Shown: one piece after another, positions 48,375 through 57,599 of the stretch
How the letters are laid out: every line of letters begins with the position of its first letter
How positions within the stretch are numbered: the stretch's first letter is position 1
Source of the DNA: Thiobacillus sp.
GTDB lineage: Bacteria > Pseudomonadota > Gammaproteobacteria > Burkholderiales > Thiobacillaceae
Assembly (NCBI GenBank): GCA_030679915.1
Contig: JAUXRY010000005.1
Span: 82,005-146,004 of the forward strand
Length of the DNA stretch: 64,000 nt
Reading direction: 5' to 3'
Made by a program: the position numbers and the translations under genes
The notes under the pieces: model-generated
The model's input: the letters and a program-made list of their open reading frames with translations, nothing else
Databases searched by the model: none
What the model was told of the DNA's origin: nothing

Positions 48375-49490
48375 TTATTTTTTACGTTCACGTCTCAGTA
48401 ATTCGGCCTTGCGTTCCGGGCCCCATCGATATTTCGATAAGCTGCCATTGGCGCGAATAACACGGTGGCATGGAATGGCCACGGCGATGGCGTTGCAGGC
48501 GCAGGCATGGGCCACGGCACGAAAAGCCTTGGGCTGCCCGATTCGTTCGGCGACCTCGGAGTAGCTAGCCGTTTTCCCGGCCGGAATGGTTTGCATGGCC
48601 TGCCAGACGCGTCGTTGAAACACCGTTCCACGGATGTCGAGCGGAAGCGACAGTACGCCTTGGGGTTGGTCCAGATAGCGTATGACCTGTGCGATCCAGC
48701 ACTTGAATTCGGCGTCGGCCTCTTCAAATTTTGCCTGATGAAATCGTTCACGGATTTGCTCGGACAGAGTCTGCTCCACATCACCAAACTCGATGGCACA
48801 TACGCCTTGATGGGTGGCTGCGACAATGACCCAGCCCAATGCGCAGGGTGCTATCTCATAGCGAATAGATTCGCCCCTGCCACCCTCGCGAAAACGCGTG
48901 GGCTGCATGCCAAGCAGGGTGTGGGCACTATCGTAAAAACGCCCGGCCGAATTGAATCCCGCATCGTAAATGGCATCGGTTATTGACGGCGCGGATTGCA
49001 ATGATGTGGCGATCCGTTTTGCCTGCACGGCTTGCTGGAATGCCTTGGGGGTCAGGCCCGTCACCGACTTGAAAATCCGGTGAAAATGATACCGACTGAT
49101 TTGGGCCTGTTGCGCAAGCTGTTCAAGCGACAGCGCTGAGGTGCTGTTTTCCATGGACTGACAGGCTTGCAGCACCAAGGCGTTCCTGTCTTGTTGTTGT
49201 GACGGCCTATCGGGTTTGCAACGTTTGCATGCGCGGTAACCCGCCGCAACAGCCAGATCGGCCGTGTCGTAGAACACCACATTCTGCTGCTTGGCAGTTC
49301 GGGACGGGCAGGAGGGTCGGCAGTAGATTCCGGTGGTTTTAACTGCATACACAAACTGATCATCCATTTCGGGATCACGGCACGTCACGGCTTGCCAGCG
49401 AGCCTCGGTAAGAGGCTTCTGGTTAACTTGTATGGCTTCAGACTGCCCGGCAGGATTTTCGTGATGCATAACAGTTTCGCTCGGGTACAT
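48375..49490 (-). CDS. ada: Bifunctional Ada: DNA alkylation-damage regulator and O6-methylguanine methyltransferase
   Basis: Three-domain Ada of 371 residues from the ATG at 49490 (start uncertain; 49520 and 49469 are alternatives). The N-terminal zinc/methyl-acceptor domain has the acceptor Cys in TTGIYCRPSCPSR and partner Cys in RACKRCKPDRPS. An AraC-type HTH follows (ISRYHFHRIFKSVTGLTPKAF). The C-terminal methyltransferase has VAIPCHRVIRANG with the active Cys and RAVAHACACNAI before it. It repairs methyl lesions and activates its own regulon. No alkB or alkA neighbour is seen. Confidence 0.94.
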   Translation of the reverse strand: MYPSETVMHHENPAGQSEAIQVNQKPLTEARWQAVTCRDPEMDDQFVYAVKTTGIYCRPSCPSRTAKQQNVVFYDTADLAVAAGYRACKRCKPDRPSQQQDRNALVLQACQSMENSTSALSLEQLAQQAQISRYHFHRIFKSVTGLTPKAFQQAVQAKRIATSLQSAPSITDAIYDAGFNSAGRFYDSAHTLLGMQPTRFREGGRGESIRYEIAPCALGWVIVAATHQGVCAIEFGDVEQTLSEQIRERFHQAKFEEADAEFKCWIAQVIRYLDQPQGVLSLPLDIRGTVFQRRVWQAMQTIPAGKTASYSEVAERIGQPKAFRAVAHACACNAIAVAIPCHRVIRANGSLSKYRWGPERKAELLRRERKK

Positions 49491-49590
49491 TGACTTACAG
49501 TGTTTCCTAGGCTGTCTCAATGCGCAATCCGAAACTTGCGCTCAAATTTCAGGCTCGGTAAAACGCTGGCTGCGAGCGGTATTTTTGTAC

Positions 49591-49608
49591 CCGATTCATT
49601 CGAATCGG
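49591..49608. promoter_or_regulatory. Perfect dyad upstream of the Cus operon
   Basis: CCGATTC-ATTC-GAATCGG, a 7-bp perfect inverted repeat with a 4-base spacer, between ada and the small secreted protein gene. Downstream, TTGCTT (49619-49624) and TAGAGT (49642-49647) are 17 bases apart and could be the operon promoter. Regulator unknown; no metal-responsive regulator gene is adjacent. Confidence 0.4.
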
Positions 49609-49653
49609 ATGGTCTTGCTTGCTTGATCACGTGGCAGGCGCTAGAGTCAAGTC

Positions 49654-50007
49654 ATGCGTCGTCTTCGCGTTTTTCTTTTTTTGTTGCTGTCCATTGCGCT
49701 ACCCCTTCAGGGCTACGCGCATTTTGCTGCGCCCAAACCCCCCTGCCCGATGGAGCAGATGGGCGTGCTTGATATGGCAGATGCGGATGCCATGCACGAT
49801 TGCTGCAATGATGCGGAAACCGCTGCCAAGACTGGCAAACCGTGTAAAACTGCGCAACCCTGCCAATCTGCCGTTCAGTTTTTGCCATTCTCTGGGCTGG
49901 ACATTTTGTCTCAGGAACTGGCCCCCTCAGTTCGCTTTCCGCACCTCGCGGACGTCCTCTTCTCCTTCGACCCAGCCGCGACCTGGCGGCCCCCAGCCCA
50001 ACTCTGA
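49654..50007 (+). CDS. Small secreted Cys-rich protein ahead of metal efflux genes (CzcI-like)
   Basis: 117 residues with a signal peptide (FLFLLLSIALPLQGYA) and a mature part rich in Cys, Met, His and Asp (HFAAPKPPCPMEQMG, HDCCND, KPCKTAQPCQS). The C-terminus ends in WRPPAQL, as in CzcI-type leader genes that precede czc/cus operons. The gene lies 110 bases before cusC. A metal-binding role in the periplasm is likely by composition and position, but I see no catalytic motif. Confidence 0.65.
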   Translation: MRRLRVFLFLLLSIALPLQGYAHFAAPKPPCPMEQMGVLDMADADAMHDCCNDAETAAKTGKPCKTAQPCQSAVQFLPFSGLDILSQELAPSVRFPHLADVLFSFDPAATWRPPAQL

Positions 50008-50116
50008 TTCTCTTGTCGAGTGCTGCGTTGCGTCTGTTTTTCAGACGGCAGTGCGGTGATCTGGCGCTTTCGAGTCCACGCGGCTTGATTGTTGCCTTCG
50101 AGTAAGGAGTTGGAAC

Positions 50117-51394
50117 ATGGCTATTCCCAAATTGGCCGACCGTTTGAGTCGGCTCACACGATGCTGCACCGCTGCCCTGGTAGTGCTTGCCGGCCCGGCT
50201 TTTGCCGAACCGCTTTCATTCGACGCTGCATTGGCCATCGCCCTAAGCGAAACGCCGGCACTGCGCGCCGAAGCCGCGCAGACCAATGCGGCGCGCCAGG
50301 CGGTCATCCCCGCAGGGGCGTTGCCGGACCCCAGGCTGGCTTTGGGACTGAATAACGTGCCCATCGATGGCGCGAACCGGTTGAGTCTGGATAGTGAACC
50401 GATGACCATGCAAACCCTCGGCGTTATGCAGGCATTCCCCAACATGGCCAAGCGCGGCGCGCGGGTGGATGCCGCACGCGGTCGGGTCGCCATGAGCGAA
50501 GCGCAGACCCGCATCACCCAACTGACCGTGCAGCGCGAAACCGCCGTGGCCTGGATTGCACGCGATGCCGTGGAGCGCCAGCTTGCCCGTATCGACGCGC
50601 TGGATTCCGAGAATCGTCTGTTTGACGCAGCCGTGCGCGCCCGTATTGCCGGCGGCAAGGGCAGCGCGATGGAGGCGGTAGCGCCCCGTCAGGAAAGCGC
50701 CATGATCGACTCGCGCCGGGATGACCTCACCGCACGTCGTCAGCAAGCCATCGCAGCACTCAGGCGCTGGGTAGGTCCGCGCGCAGCGGCGCCCCTCACG
50801 GGAACCTCGCCGGACTGGCCCATTACCCGCGGCGCACTCGAACACGCGCTGCACGGTCATCCGGAACTGGCGATTTTCGACCCCAAGGGGCGCGTGCTGG
50901 ATGCCGAGGTGGCCGAAGCCCGCGCCGACAAGAAGCCGGACTGGGCACTGGAACTGGCCTACCAAAAGCGGGGTGCGCAATTCGGTGACATGGCCACGGT
51001 GCAAGTGAGCTTTGACCTGCCGGTGTTTGCGGCGAACCGGCAGGACCCCAAAATTGCAGCCAAACTGGCCGAACGCGCGGGCCTCGATGCCGAACGTGAA
51101 GCGGTGTTGCGTGAACATGCGGCGATGCTGGAATCGGATTTCGCCGAATACCAGCGCCTCGTCAGTGCCGTTAAACGCCAGCGCGATGTGCTGATGCCGC
51201 TGGCCGGCGAAAAGGTTGACCTGGCAATGGCCAGTTGGCGCGGAGGCAAAGGCGAACTGGTGGATCTGGTGATGGCGCGGCGCGAACGCATCGACGTCGA
51301 ACTCAGGGCCATCGCGCTCGAAGCCGAACGCCAGCAGATGGCAGCGCGCCTTCATTACGCTTATAGCGAACCCACATTGTCTGGAGAAAAATAA
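50117..51394 (+). CDS. cusC: Outer-membrane efflux protein, TolC family (CusC-like)
   Basis: Outer-membrane channel of a tripartite heavy-metal pump, 425 residues. It has a signal peptide (LVVLAGPAFA), then SFDAALAIALSETPALRAEAA at the start of the first TolC repeat, long alpha-helical segments, and LPDPRLALGLNNVPID. No lipobox Cys is seen after the signal, unlike E. coli CusC. The stop overlaps the cusB start by one base. Confidence 0.88.
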   Translation: MAIPKLADRLSRLTRCCTAALVVLAGPAFAEPLSFDAALAIALSETPALRAEAAQTNAARQAVIPAGALPDPRLALGLNNVPIDGANRLSLDSEPMTMQTLGVMQAFPNMAKRGARVDAARGRVAMSEAQTRITQLTVQRETAVAWIARDAVERQLARIDALDSENRLFDAAVRARIAGGKGSAMEAVAPRQESAMIDSRRDDLTARRQQAIAALRRWVGPRAAAPLTGTSPDWPITRGALEHALHGHPELAIFDPKGRVLDAEVAEARADKKPDWALELAYQKRGAQFGDMATVQVSFDLPVFAANRQDPKIAAKLAERAGLDAEREAVLREHAAMLESDFAEYQRLVSAVKRQRDVLMPLAGEKVDLAMASWRGGKGELVDLVMARRERIDVELRAIALEAERQQMAARLHYAYSEPTLSGEK

Positions 51395-52884
51395 TGAACC
51401 GCCTAAAGATCAAGAAAACGATTCTTGGCTTGTTTGTCGTGGTTGCATTGCTTGCCGTTGGCGTAGCAGCGGGCCTGTGGTGGGAAAGAAACTATGTTCC
51501 GGGTGGCGGGATGGAAATGCCTGCCGATTCCGCGCCAGGTGAGCCAGCCGTGATGTACTGGTACGACCCCATGTTCCCCACGCAAAAGTTCGACAAGCCA
51601 GGCAAGTCCCCTTTCATGGACATGGAACTGGTGCCGAAATACGCCGACGGCGGCGGCGACGCTTCGACGATCAAAATCGACCCCAGCGTGACACAGAATC
51701 TGGGCGTTCGTCTGGCCACCGTGACACGTACCACGGTCAATCCATCGGTACAGGCAACCGGTATTGTTGAGTTTAACGAGCGCGATATCGCCATCGTGCA
51801 GGCGCGCACAGGAGGGTTCGTCGAACGCGTCGCCAGTCTGGCGCCAAACGATGTCATTCAATCGGGGGCCTTTATTGCCGAACTGTTGGTGCCGGAATGG
51901 GCTGCGGTGCAGCAGGAATATCTGGCGCTCAGGGCGCTGGACAACGCCTCGCTGGAAAATGCAGCGCGCGAACGCATGCGGCTCTCCGGCATGCCGGAAA
52001 GCCTGATTCGCGCCGTGGCCAAAAGCGGCAAGATCAGAAACCGCATCTCGATTACGGCGCCGCGCGGTGGCGTGATTCAGACGCTCGATGTGCGACCGGG
52101 CATGACGCTGATGGCCGGCCAGACACTGGCGCGCATCAATGGAATCAGTACCGTATGGCTCGATGTCGCGGTTCCGGAATCTCAGGCGGGTTCGGTTCGG
52201 GTGGGGCAGACGGCCGAAGCGGCCTTTGCTGCATTTCCGGGCAAGCCGGTGCAGGGCCGGGTAACGGCATTACTGCCAACGCTCAACGGCGAAGCCCGTG
52301 CATTGCGGGTTCGGGTCGAACTGCCTAACAAGGATGGACGCTTGCGTCCGGGATTGACAGCCCAGGTGAGCTTGCAGGGCGTCGCGGGCGAATCGGCATT
52401 GCGTGTACCGACCGAAGCGGTGATACGCACCGGCCGTCGCGCCATCGTCATCGTGGCCGAGGCAGAAGGGCGGTTTCGCCCGGTCGAGGTCGTCCTTGGT
52501 GCCGAGTCGGGCAATGACACGGTCATTCTGTCCGGCCTTGAAGAGGGCCAAACGATTGTTGCCAGCGGCCAGTTCCTGATCGATTCCGAAGCCAGCCTGC
52601 AAGGCATTACTGCACGCGCGGCTGGAATGGATTCTGCTATGCCGGCGCCGGTTGCGTTGCATGAGGCCGATGCCGTTATCGACGAGATTACCGAGTCGGC
52701 GGTCACGCTCACGCATGGCCCGTTCAAAACGCTGGCCATGCCCGGCATGACGATGGAATTCTCACTCGCCAACGCTGGCCTCGCCAAGAAGCTGAAAAAG
52801 GGCGACCGGGTGCGCGCCGGGGTGCGCGAAAGCGACGACGGTCTGGTGGTTGAAAAACTCGTCAAGCGCGGAGTTGCCAAATGA
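51394..52884 (+). CDS. cusB: Periplasmic adaptor CusB with N-terminal metal-binding and C-terminal CusF-like domains
   Basis: 496 residues. After a membrane anchor ([20 protein letters not shown]) comes a heavy-metal-binding domain at 54-84 ([19 protein letters not shown], with MDMELVPKY). The adaptor body follows (barrel-sandwich hybrid, [20 protein letters not shown], with beta-barrel and hairpin). From about 425 on there is a CusF-like copper-binding domain ([16 protein letters not shown]), so the CusF chaperone appears fused to the adaptor. The Trp that caps the metal in E. coli CusF is not obvious. Overlaps cusA by four bases. Confidence 0.9.
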   Translation: MNRLKIKKTILGLFVVVALLAVGVAAGLWWERNYVPGGGMEMPADSAPGEPAVMYWYDPMFPTQKFDKPGKSPFMDMELVPKYADGGGDASTIKIDPSVTQNLGVRLATVTRTTVNPSVQATGIVEFNERDIAIVQARTGGFVERVASLAPNDVIQSGAFIAELLVPEWAAVQQEYLALRALDNASLENAARERMRLSGMPESLIRAVAKSGKIRNRISITAPRGGVIQTLDVRPGMTLMAGQTLARINGISTVWLDVAVPESQAGSVRVGQTAEAAFAAFPGKPVQGRVTALLPTLNGEARALRVRVELPNKDGRLRPGLTAQVSLQGVAGESALRVPTEAVIRTGRRAIVIVAEAEGRFRPVEVVLGAESGNDTVILSGLEEGQTIVASGQFLIDSEASLQGITARAAGMDSAMPAPVALHEADAVIDEITESAVTLTHGPFKTLAMPGMTMEFSLANAGLAKKLKKGDRVRAGVRESDDGLVVEKLVKRGVAK

Positions 52885-55800
52885 TTGCGGGATTGATTCG
52901 CTGGTCGGTCGCCAATCGTTTTCTGGTGCTGTTGGCGACGGTGTTCACCGTCGCGTGGGGGGTGTGGGCCGTCAAAAACACCCCCATCGATGCGTTGCCC
53001 GATCTGTCCGATGTGCAGGTCATCATTCGCACGCCCTTTGCAGGGCAGGCGCCACAAATCGTCGAAAACCAGGTTACCTATCCGCTCGCCACCACCATGC
53101 TGTCGGTTCCGGGCGCGAAAACCGTGCGCGGGTATTCATTCTTCGGTGACAGCTTTGTCTATGTCATCTTTGAAGATGGGACGGATCTCTACTGGGCGCG
53201 TTCGCGGGTGCTGGAATACCTCAGCCAGGTGCAGGCCAGGTTGCCGGCATCGGCCAAGCCGGCACTGGGCCCCGACGCCACCGGGGTGGGTTGGATTTAT
53301 CAATACGCCCTGATCGACCGCACCGGCAAGCACGATCTGGCACAGTTGCGCGCGATTCAGGATTGGTTTCTCAAATTCGAGCTTAAAACCCTGCAGAACG
53401 TCGCCGAAGTCGCCACGCTGGGCGGCATGGTCAAGCAGTATCAGGTGGTGCTCGACCCGGTGAAGCTCGCCAGTTATGGCATCACGCATGACGAAGTGAT
53501 CAAGGCGATCCGCTCGGCCAACCAGGAAACGGGCGGTGCCGTGCTTGAACTTGCCGAAACCGAATTCATGGTGCGCGCCAGCGGCTATCTGAGCAAGGTA
53601 GCCGACTTCCGCGAGATCCCGTTGCGACTGGTCTGGACCACGCCCGTGACTCTGGGCGACGTGGCGCGCATTCAGCTTGGGCCCGAAATGCGTCGCGGCA
53701 TTGCCGAGCTCGACGGTCAGGGCGAAGTGGTGGGCGGCGTAGTGGTGTTGCGCTCAGGCAAGAACGCGCGCGCGACGATTGAAGCCGTCAAAGCCAAACT
53801 CGAAACGCTCAAGGCCAGTTTGCCTCCCGGCGTGGAAATTGTGACCACCTACGATCGCAGCAAGCTGATCGATCGAGCTATCGACAACTTGTCGACCAAA
53901 CTGATTGAGGAATTCATCGTGGTGGCGCTGGTGTGTGCGCTGTTCCTGTGGCATCTGCGTTCATCCCTGGTGGCGATTGTTTCGCTGCCGCTGGGGGTGT
54001 TGATCGCGTTCATCATCATGCGTCATCAAGGGATCAATGCCAACATCATGTCGCTGGGTGGCATTGCCATAGCCATCGGTGCCATGGTCGATGCCGCGGT
54101 GGTGATGATCGAAAATGCACACAAAAAGATCGAGGTCTGGAACCACGCGCACCCCGGCAAAACGCTGGAAGGCGAGACGCGCTGGAAAGTGATTACCGAT
54201 GCGGCATGCGAAGTGGGCCCGGCGCTGTTTTTCTCGCTGCTGATCATCACGCTGTCGTTTATTCCGGTATTCACGCTGGAAGCGCAGGAAGGGCGCCTGT
54301 TCGGCCCCCTGGCGTTTACCAAAACCTACGCCATGGCGGCGGCTGCCGGGTTGTCGGTCACACTGATTCCGGTGCTGATGGGTTACTGGATTCGCGGCAG
54401 GATTCCTGACGAAACCAAAAACCCGCTTAACCGCGTGTTGATCCGAATCTATCAACCCCTGCTCGATGCCGTGCTCAGGCACCCCAAGTTGACGCTGGTT
54501 GCGGCTGCGCTGATTTTTCTGACGGCGTTGTGGCCCGTTACGCGGTTGGGCGGCGAATTCCTGCCGCCACTCGACGAAGGCGATCTGCTTTACATGCCGT
54601 CTGCCTTGCCCGGTTTGTCGGCGCAAAAAGCCTCGGAGCTCTTGCAGCAAACCAATCGCATGATTCGAACCGTGCCTGAAGTGGAACGCGTGTTCGGCAA
54701 AGCCGGACGTGCGGAGACAGCCACCGATCCCGCGCCGCTGGAAATGTTCGAGACCACCATCCAGTTCAAGCCGCGTGAGGAATGGCGAGCGGGCATGACG
54801 GCCGACAAACTGATCGATGAACTCGATCGTGCGGTGCAGGTGCCGGGGCTTACCAACATCTGGATTCCCCCCATCCGCAACCGTATCGACATGCTGGCCA
54901 CCGGCATCAAGAGCCCGGTTGGAGTCAAAGTCGCCGGCACCAATCTGGCTGATATCGACCGCATCGCGCTGGAGGTCGAAAGCATTGCCAAGACTGTGCC
55001 CGGCGTGACCTCGGCCTTGGCTGAACGGCTCACGGGCGGGCGCTATATCGACGTCGACATCGACAGGAAGGCCGCCGCGCGCTATGGAATGAATATCAGC
55101 GATGTGCAATCCGTGGTGTCCAATCTGATTGGCGGCGAAAACATTGGCGAAACGATCGAAGGGCTGGCGCGTTATCCAATCAGCGTGCGCTACCCACGTG
55201 AACTGCGCGATACGCCCGCCAAGCTGGCTGCGTTGCCCATCCTCACGCCCAATGGCAGCCAGATTACGCTGGGCACGGTGGCGCGCGTCAAGATCACTGA
55301 CGGCCCACCGATGCTGAAAAGCGAAAATGCCCGGCCAACGGGATGGGTCTATGTTGACGTACGCGGTCGCGACCTGGCGTCGACCGTGGCCGATCTACAA
55401 GCTGCGGTGAACAGCAAGATCAAACTCGAGCCCGGCATGAGTCTGGCGTATTCCGGCCAGTTCGAGTTCATGGAGCGCGCCAACAAGCGACTCAAGCTGG
55501 TCGTGCCCGCCACGCTGCTCATCATCTTCGTTCTGCTCTATCTCACCTTCAGTCGCTTCGATGAAGCTTTCCTCATCATGGCCACGCTGCCGTTCGCCCT
55601 CACCGGCGGCGTGTGGTTTCTCTACGCCATGGGTTATCAGTTGTCGGTTGCCACCGGTGTCGGCTTCATTGCGCTGGCGGGCGTATCGGCCGAGTTTGGC
55701 GTCATCATGCTGCTGTATCTGAAAAACGCCTGGGAGGCGAGGATAGCCGCGAGCAAAAACGAGGAAACCGATCTGGTTGACGCCATACGCGAAGGCGCCG

Positions 55801-56042
55801 TGCAACGCGTGCGCCCCAAGGCGATGACCGTCGCCGTCATCGTCGCCGGCCTGCTGCCGATTCTGCTGGGCAGCGGCACCGGCAGCGAAGTGATGAGCCG
55901 CATCGCCGCCCCCATGGTAGGTGGCATGCTCAGTGCGCCGCTGTTGTCGTTGTTTGTCGTGCCGGCAGCTTATCTTTTGATGCGCCGTCGCAAACACGCT
56001 GCGCCCATCCCTGCTGTGAACGCGCAGCGTGAAGCGGTTTAA
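52881..56042 (+). CDS. cusA: RND copper/silver efflux pump, CusA
   Basis: 1053-residue inner-membrane proton-driven pump of the heavy-metal-efflux RND family. The fourth-helix region reads [21 protein letters not shown], which is the CusA rather than the CzcA form. The segments [35 protein letters not shown] and [20 protein letters not shown] are also as in E. coli CusA. This supports monovalent copper/silver as substrate. It forms the cusCBA operon with the two preceding genes. Confidence 0.93.
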   Translation: MIAGLIRWSVANRFLVLLATVFTVAWGVWAVKNTPIDALPDLSDVQVIIRTPFAGQAPQIVENQVTYPLATTMLSVPGAKTVRGYSFFGDSFVYVIFEDGTDLYWARSRVLEYLSQVQARLPASAKPALGPDATGVGWIYQYALIDRTGKHDLAQLRAIQDWFLKFELKTLQNVAEVATLGGMVKQYQVVLDPVKLASYGITHDEVIKAIRSANQETGGAVLELAETEFMVRASGYLSKVADFREIPLRLVWTTPVTLGDVARIQLGPEMRRGIAELDGQGEVVGGVVVLRSGKNARATIEAVKAKLETLKASLPPGVEIVTTYDRSKLIDRAIDNLSTKLIEEFIVVALVCALFLWHLRSSLVAIVSLPLGVLIAFIIMRHQGINANIMSLGGIAIAIGAMVDAAVVMIENAHKKIEVWNHAHPGKTLEGETRWKVITDAACEVGPALFFSLLIITLSFIPVFTLEAQEGRLFGPLAFTKTYAMAAAAGLSVTLIPVLMGYWIRGRIPDETKNPLNRVLIRIYQPLLDAVLRHPKLTLVAAALIFLTALWPVTRLGGEFLPPLDEGDLLYMPSALPGLSAQKASELLQQTNRMIRTVPEVERVFGKAGRAETATDPAPLEMFETTIQFKPREEWRAGMTADKLIDELDRAVQVPGLTNIWIPPIRNRIDMLATGIKSPVGVKVAGTNLADIDRIALEVESIAKTVPGVTSALAERLTGGRYIDVDIDRKAAARYGMNISDVQSVVSNLIGGENIGETIEGLARYPISVRYPRELRDTPAKLAALPILTPNGSQITLGTVARVKITDGPPMLKSENARPTGWVYVDVRGRDLASTVADLQAAVNSKIKLEPGMSLAYSGQFEFMERANKRLKLVVPATLLIIFVLLYLTFSRFDEAFLIMATLPFALTGGVWFLYAMGYQLSVATGVGFIALAGVSAEFGVIMLLYLKNAWEARIAASKNEETDLVDAIREGAVQRVRPKAMTVAVIVAGLLPILLGSGTGSEVMSRIAAPMVGGMLSAPLLSLFVVPAAYLLMRRRKHAAPIPAVNAQREAV

Positions 56043-56060
56043 GCCAATCATTCTCTCTGT

Positions 56061-56096
56061 CGCCAGGCCAAGGTTCCCCGCAGGGGGAGCTTGGCG
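56061..56096 (+). terminator. Strong hairpin after cusA
   Basis: CCAAGGTTCCCC folds on GGGGGAGCTTGG around GCA, giving a long GC-rich stem 20 bases after the cusA stop. There is no T tract, so it is either a Rho-assisted end, a transcript-protecting hairpin or a dispersed repeat. Confidence 0.5.
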
Positions 56097-56130
56097 GTAT
56101 CCTTACGTTTTGCCTTAACAGATCACGCAT

Positions 56131-56439
56131 ATGAAAAAGCCAGCCAACCTCACCGAACTGATTGATCTCGTCCACGAAGCCGTCTACGAAGTCGACGAAC
56201 TGCGCGCCTGCCTCGAACACGACGACGAAGAAGCCTCGCTCTACACCCCGTTTCTCGATTCGCTCGATACCATGCTGCGCGAATTGCATGAATCAATGGT
56301 GGCTGGAAAGTATGAAGGTGTGGGCAAGGGCGAAGATCTGGATTTTTTGCCCTTGTTCAGAAAACACGAACGCAACATTCCGTTCCGCGAGCTGCTGCGC
56401 ACGATTAATTCGACGCATCGGGAAGGGTATGAGGCCTGA
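56131..56439 (+). CDS. Hypothetical acidic cytoplasmic protein
   Basis: 102 residues, rich in Glu, Asp and Leu, predicted mainly helical, with no signal peptide or membrane helix. Recognisable segments are LIDLVHEAVYEVDELRACL and DFLPLFRKHERNIPFRELL. I do not recognise a named family. Codon use is like the preceding operon. It marks the border between the metal-efflux operon and the accessory region. Confidence 0.7.
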   Translation: MKKPANLTELIDLVHEAVYEVDELRACLEHDDEEASLYTPFLDSLDTMLRELHESMVAGKYEGVGKGEDLDFLPLFRKHERNIPFRELLRTINSTHREGYEA

Positions 56440-56451
56440 AGGCCATCGACC

Positions 56452-56598
56452 ATGGATAAGGAAATGGAAAAACTTCAGCAGGACTTGCTCAAGTCTGTTC
56501 GGCAGATGAAAGCGGGGAAAGCGGCGCGGACGACCCAGGTGGCGTTGTCCACTATCGCTGAAACTCATGTAGGTTGGGCTGATAAGCCCAACAAATAG
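56452..56598 (+). pseudogene. Truncated HTH antitoxin-like gene (NadS/HigA type) broken by an inverted-repeat element
   Basis: Encodes 48 residues (MDKEMEKLQQDLLKSVRQ, then MKAGKAARTTQVALSTIAET). From memory of the family, this is the N-terminal part of NadS/HigA-type antitoxins, which normally continue into an HTH domain to about 95-100 residues. Here the frame enters the inverted-repeat element at 56569 and stops inside it, so the HTH is missing. A toxin partner is not visible beside it. Confidence 0.55.
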
Positions 56599-56635
56599 AG
56601 GCACGTTGGGTTTCATTTCATTCAGCCCAACCTAC
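56569..56635. mobile_element. MITE-like nested inverted-repeat element
   Basis: A 67-base element with perfect 14-bp terminal inverted repeats: GTAGGTTGGGCTGA at the left and TCAGCCCAACCTAC at the right. An inner imperfect repeat (AAGCCCAAC / GTTGGGTTT) lies inside it. Similar GTAGGTTGGGCTGA-type elements are dispersed in many proteobacterial genomes (recalled, not searched). It interrupts an antitoxin-like reading frame. No clear target duplication is visible. Confidence 0.7.
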
Positions 56636-56673
56636 TCGCTGCAACCAATGAGTATCTTGCAGTTGAAAATGCC

Positions 56674-56739
56674 GGCTAACCTTACAATTAATCGGACCTG
56701 CGCGAAAAGCCGAGCAGCCCGGTTATTTCCACGTTGGGC
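56674..56739 (+). other. attC-like recombination site A
   Basis: The right core GTTGGGC (56733-56739) and left core GGCTAAC (56674-56680) end two arms that are imperfectly complementary. After three unpaired bases there are about five paired positions, an extra base in the left arm, seven or eight mostly paired positions, then another extra base. This matches the attC layout (R box, unpaired spacer, extrahelical base). The left core departs from RYYYAAC at one position. The downstream gene starts 17 bases after the right core. Confidence 0.6.
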
Positions 56740-56756
56740 GTCAGGAGAGAGGTCGC

Positions 56757-57095
56757 ATGACTAGATCAACGGGTGCAATCATTCTCTTGGTCGTAACGCT
56801 AGTAGCGTCGAATCTTTGGTGGGCCTATCGCCTTCTCGATACGGGAGTTACGCAGACATACATGGGTGTTGCTCTCGACGACAACAAACAAGCGCTTGCT
56901 CAGACTCTCGCTCTGCTGCCGGTAGTCGCAAGACCCGGCGTCTCACGCGACGAAGTTCTCGCGGCAGCTCGCTCTGCGGAACCTTCTGCTGCTCCATTCG
57001 AGAAGGACGGTTTCGTATGGGTTGGAAACATTGGGCTCAAGTTCAACGAGCGAGGGCAGTTGGTTGGGGCGTCCAGAGCTTGGAGTCCGCCGTGA
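56757..57095 (+). CDS. Hypothetical protein with N-terminal membrane anchor, cassette-like
   Basis: 112 residues. One N-terminal hydrophobic helix (AIILLVVTLVASNLWWAY) and then a small soluble, probably periplasmic domain with SRDEVLAAARSAEPSAAPFEKDG-like content and GNIGLKFNERGQLVGA at the end. I do not recognise the family. It lies between two attC-like sites (56674-56739 and 57100-57192) in the position of an integron cassette gene. Confidence 0.65.
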   Translation: MTRSTGAIILLVVTLVASNLWWAYRLLDTGVTQTYMGVALDDNKQALAQTLALLPVVARPGVSRDEVLAAARSAEPSAAPFEKDGFVWVGNIGLKFNERGQLVGASRAWSPP

Positions 57096-57099
57096 TTCT

Positions 57100-57192
57100 G
57101 ACGCCAAACCCTTTGTTGCTGCGGACGGGCCGCCAGCGCCGTGCCGGTGCCGCCATCGTCATGGCCCGCCGCAGAACAACACGTTGGGCGTC
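57100..57192 (+). other. attC-like recombination site B
   Basis: The left arm (57100-57131) and right arm (57163-57192) are complementary over almost all their length: GACGCC/GGCGTC at the ends, core AAAC/GTTG, then a 3-base unpaired spacer. The paired blocks are TTGTT, CTGCGG and CGGGCC. The left arm carries two unmatched bases, a G and an A, at the extrahelical positions expected for attC. The right core is GTTGGGC (57183-57189). Total length of about 90 bases is within the attC range. Confidence 0.75.
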
Positions 57193-57219
57193 ACAAGCGA
57201 CCTCGTTGCAAAGAACAAT

Positions 57220-57492
57220 ATGACCAAGTGCTTTCAGCCAGATTTTGGGGTAACGGTTTGCAATCACGTGTTTTGTGGCGCACCAGTCCTTCTCGTCGTG
57301 AGAGACGAAGAGTTGTCTTGGCAGTTCTTGTGCGGAGGGTCGCTCGAAGATGACAAACCGCATCATGTTGGAGTTGGCAACCTCCTGGCGCGAGACGCGA
57401 CGCTTGCCGCTACTGTTGAGTTAGAGATCGGAGCATATGCCGAACGGCAAAGCCAAAAGACACCTTGGATCATCGGCAGGCTTGATGAATAA
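57220..57492 (+). CDS. Hypothetical cassette protein (possibly DUF2185/Imm33-like)
   Basis: 90 residues from the ATG at 57220, 31 bases after the right core of attC-like site B. Segments FGVTVCNHVFCGAPVLLVVRDE and LSWQFLCGGSLEDDKPHHVG resemble small DUF2185-like proteins found in integron cassettes (from memory). An alternative longer frame starting upstream would run through the attC-like site and is not credible. Function unknown. Confidence 0.6.
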   Translation: MTKCFQPDFGVTVCNHVFCGAPVLLVVRDEELSWQFLCGGSLEDDKPHHVGVGNLLARDATLAATVELEIGAYAERQSQKTPWIIGRLDE

Positions 57493-57511
57493 CCAATACG
57501 TAATGCGGTAA

Positions 57512-57558
57512 GTGGGGTCGGACACGATTATCAAAGAAAAATCGGGTGCCTACCCCAC
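57512..57558. repeat. Imperfect palindrome (REP-like or degenerate attC)
   Basis: GTGGGGTCGGACACGATT (57512-57529) and AATCGGGTGCCTACCCCAC (57540-57558) are imperfectly complementary around a 10-base loop. GGGGTCGGACACG-type palindromes are common as REP sequences near RAYT transposases (recalled). Alternatively it is the core of a third, decayed attC: GTTGCAG at 57563 occupies the right-core position but departs from GTTRRRY at two places. Confidence 0.5.
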
Positions 57559-57599
57559 GTACGTTGCAGTTTCTTGCCTAAACCCTTAGCCCCGACGAG

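Noticed and set aside
57022..57219. N-terminal extension of the second cassette protein
   Set aside because: It would overlap the previous gene and read through the attC-like hairpin; the ATG at 57220 sits just after the core site, as expected.
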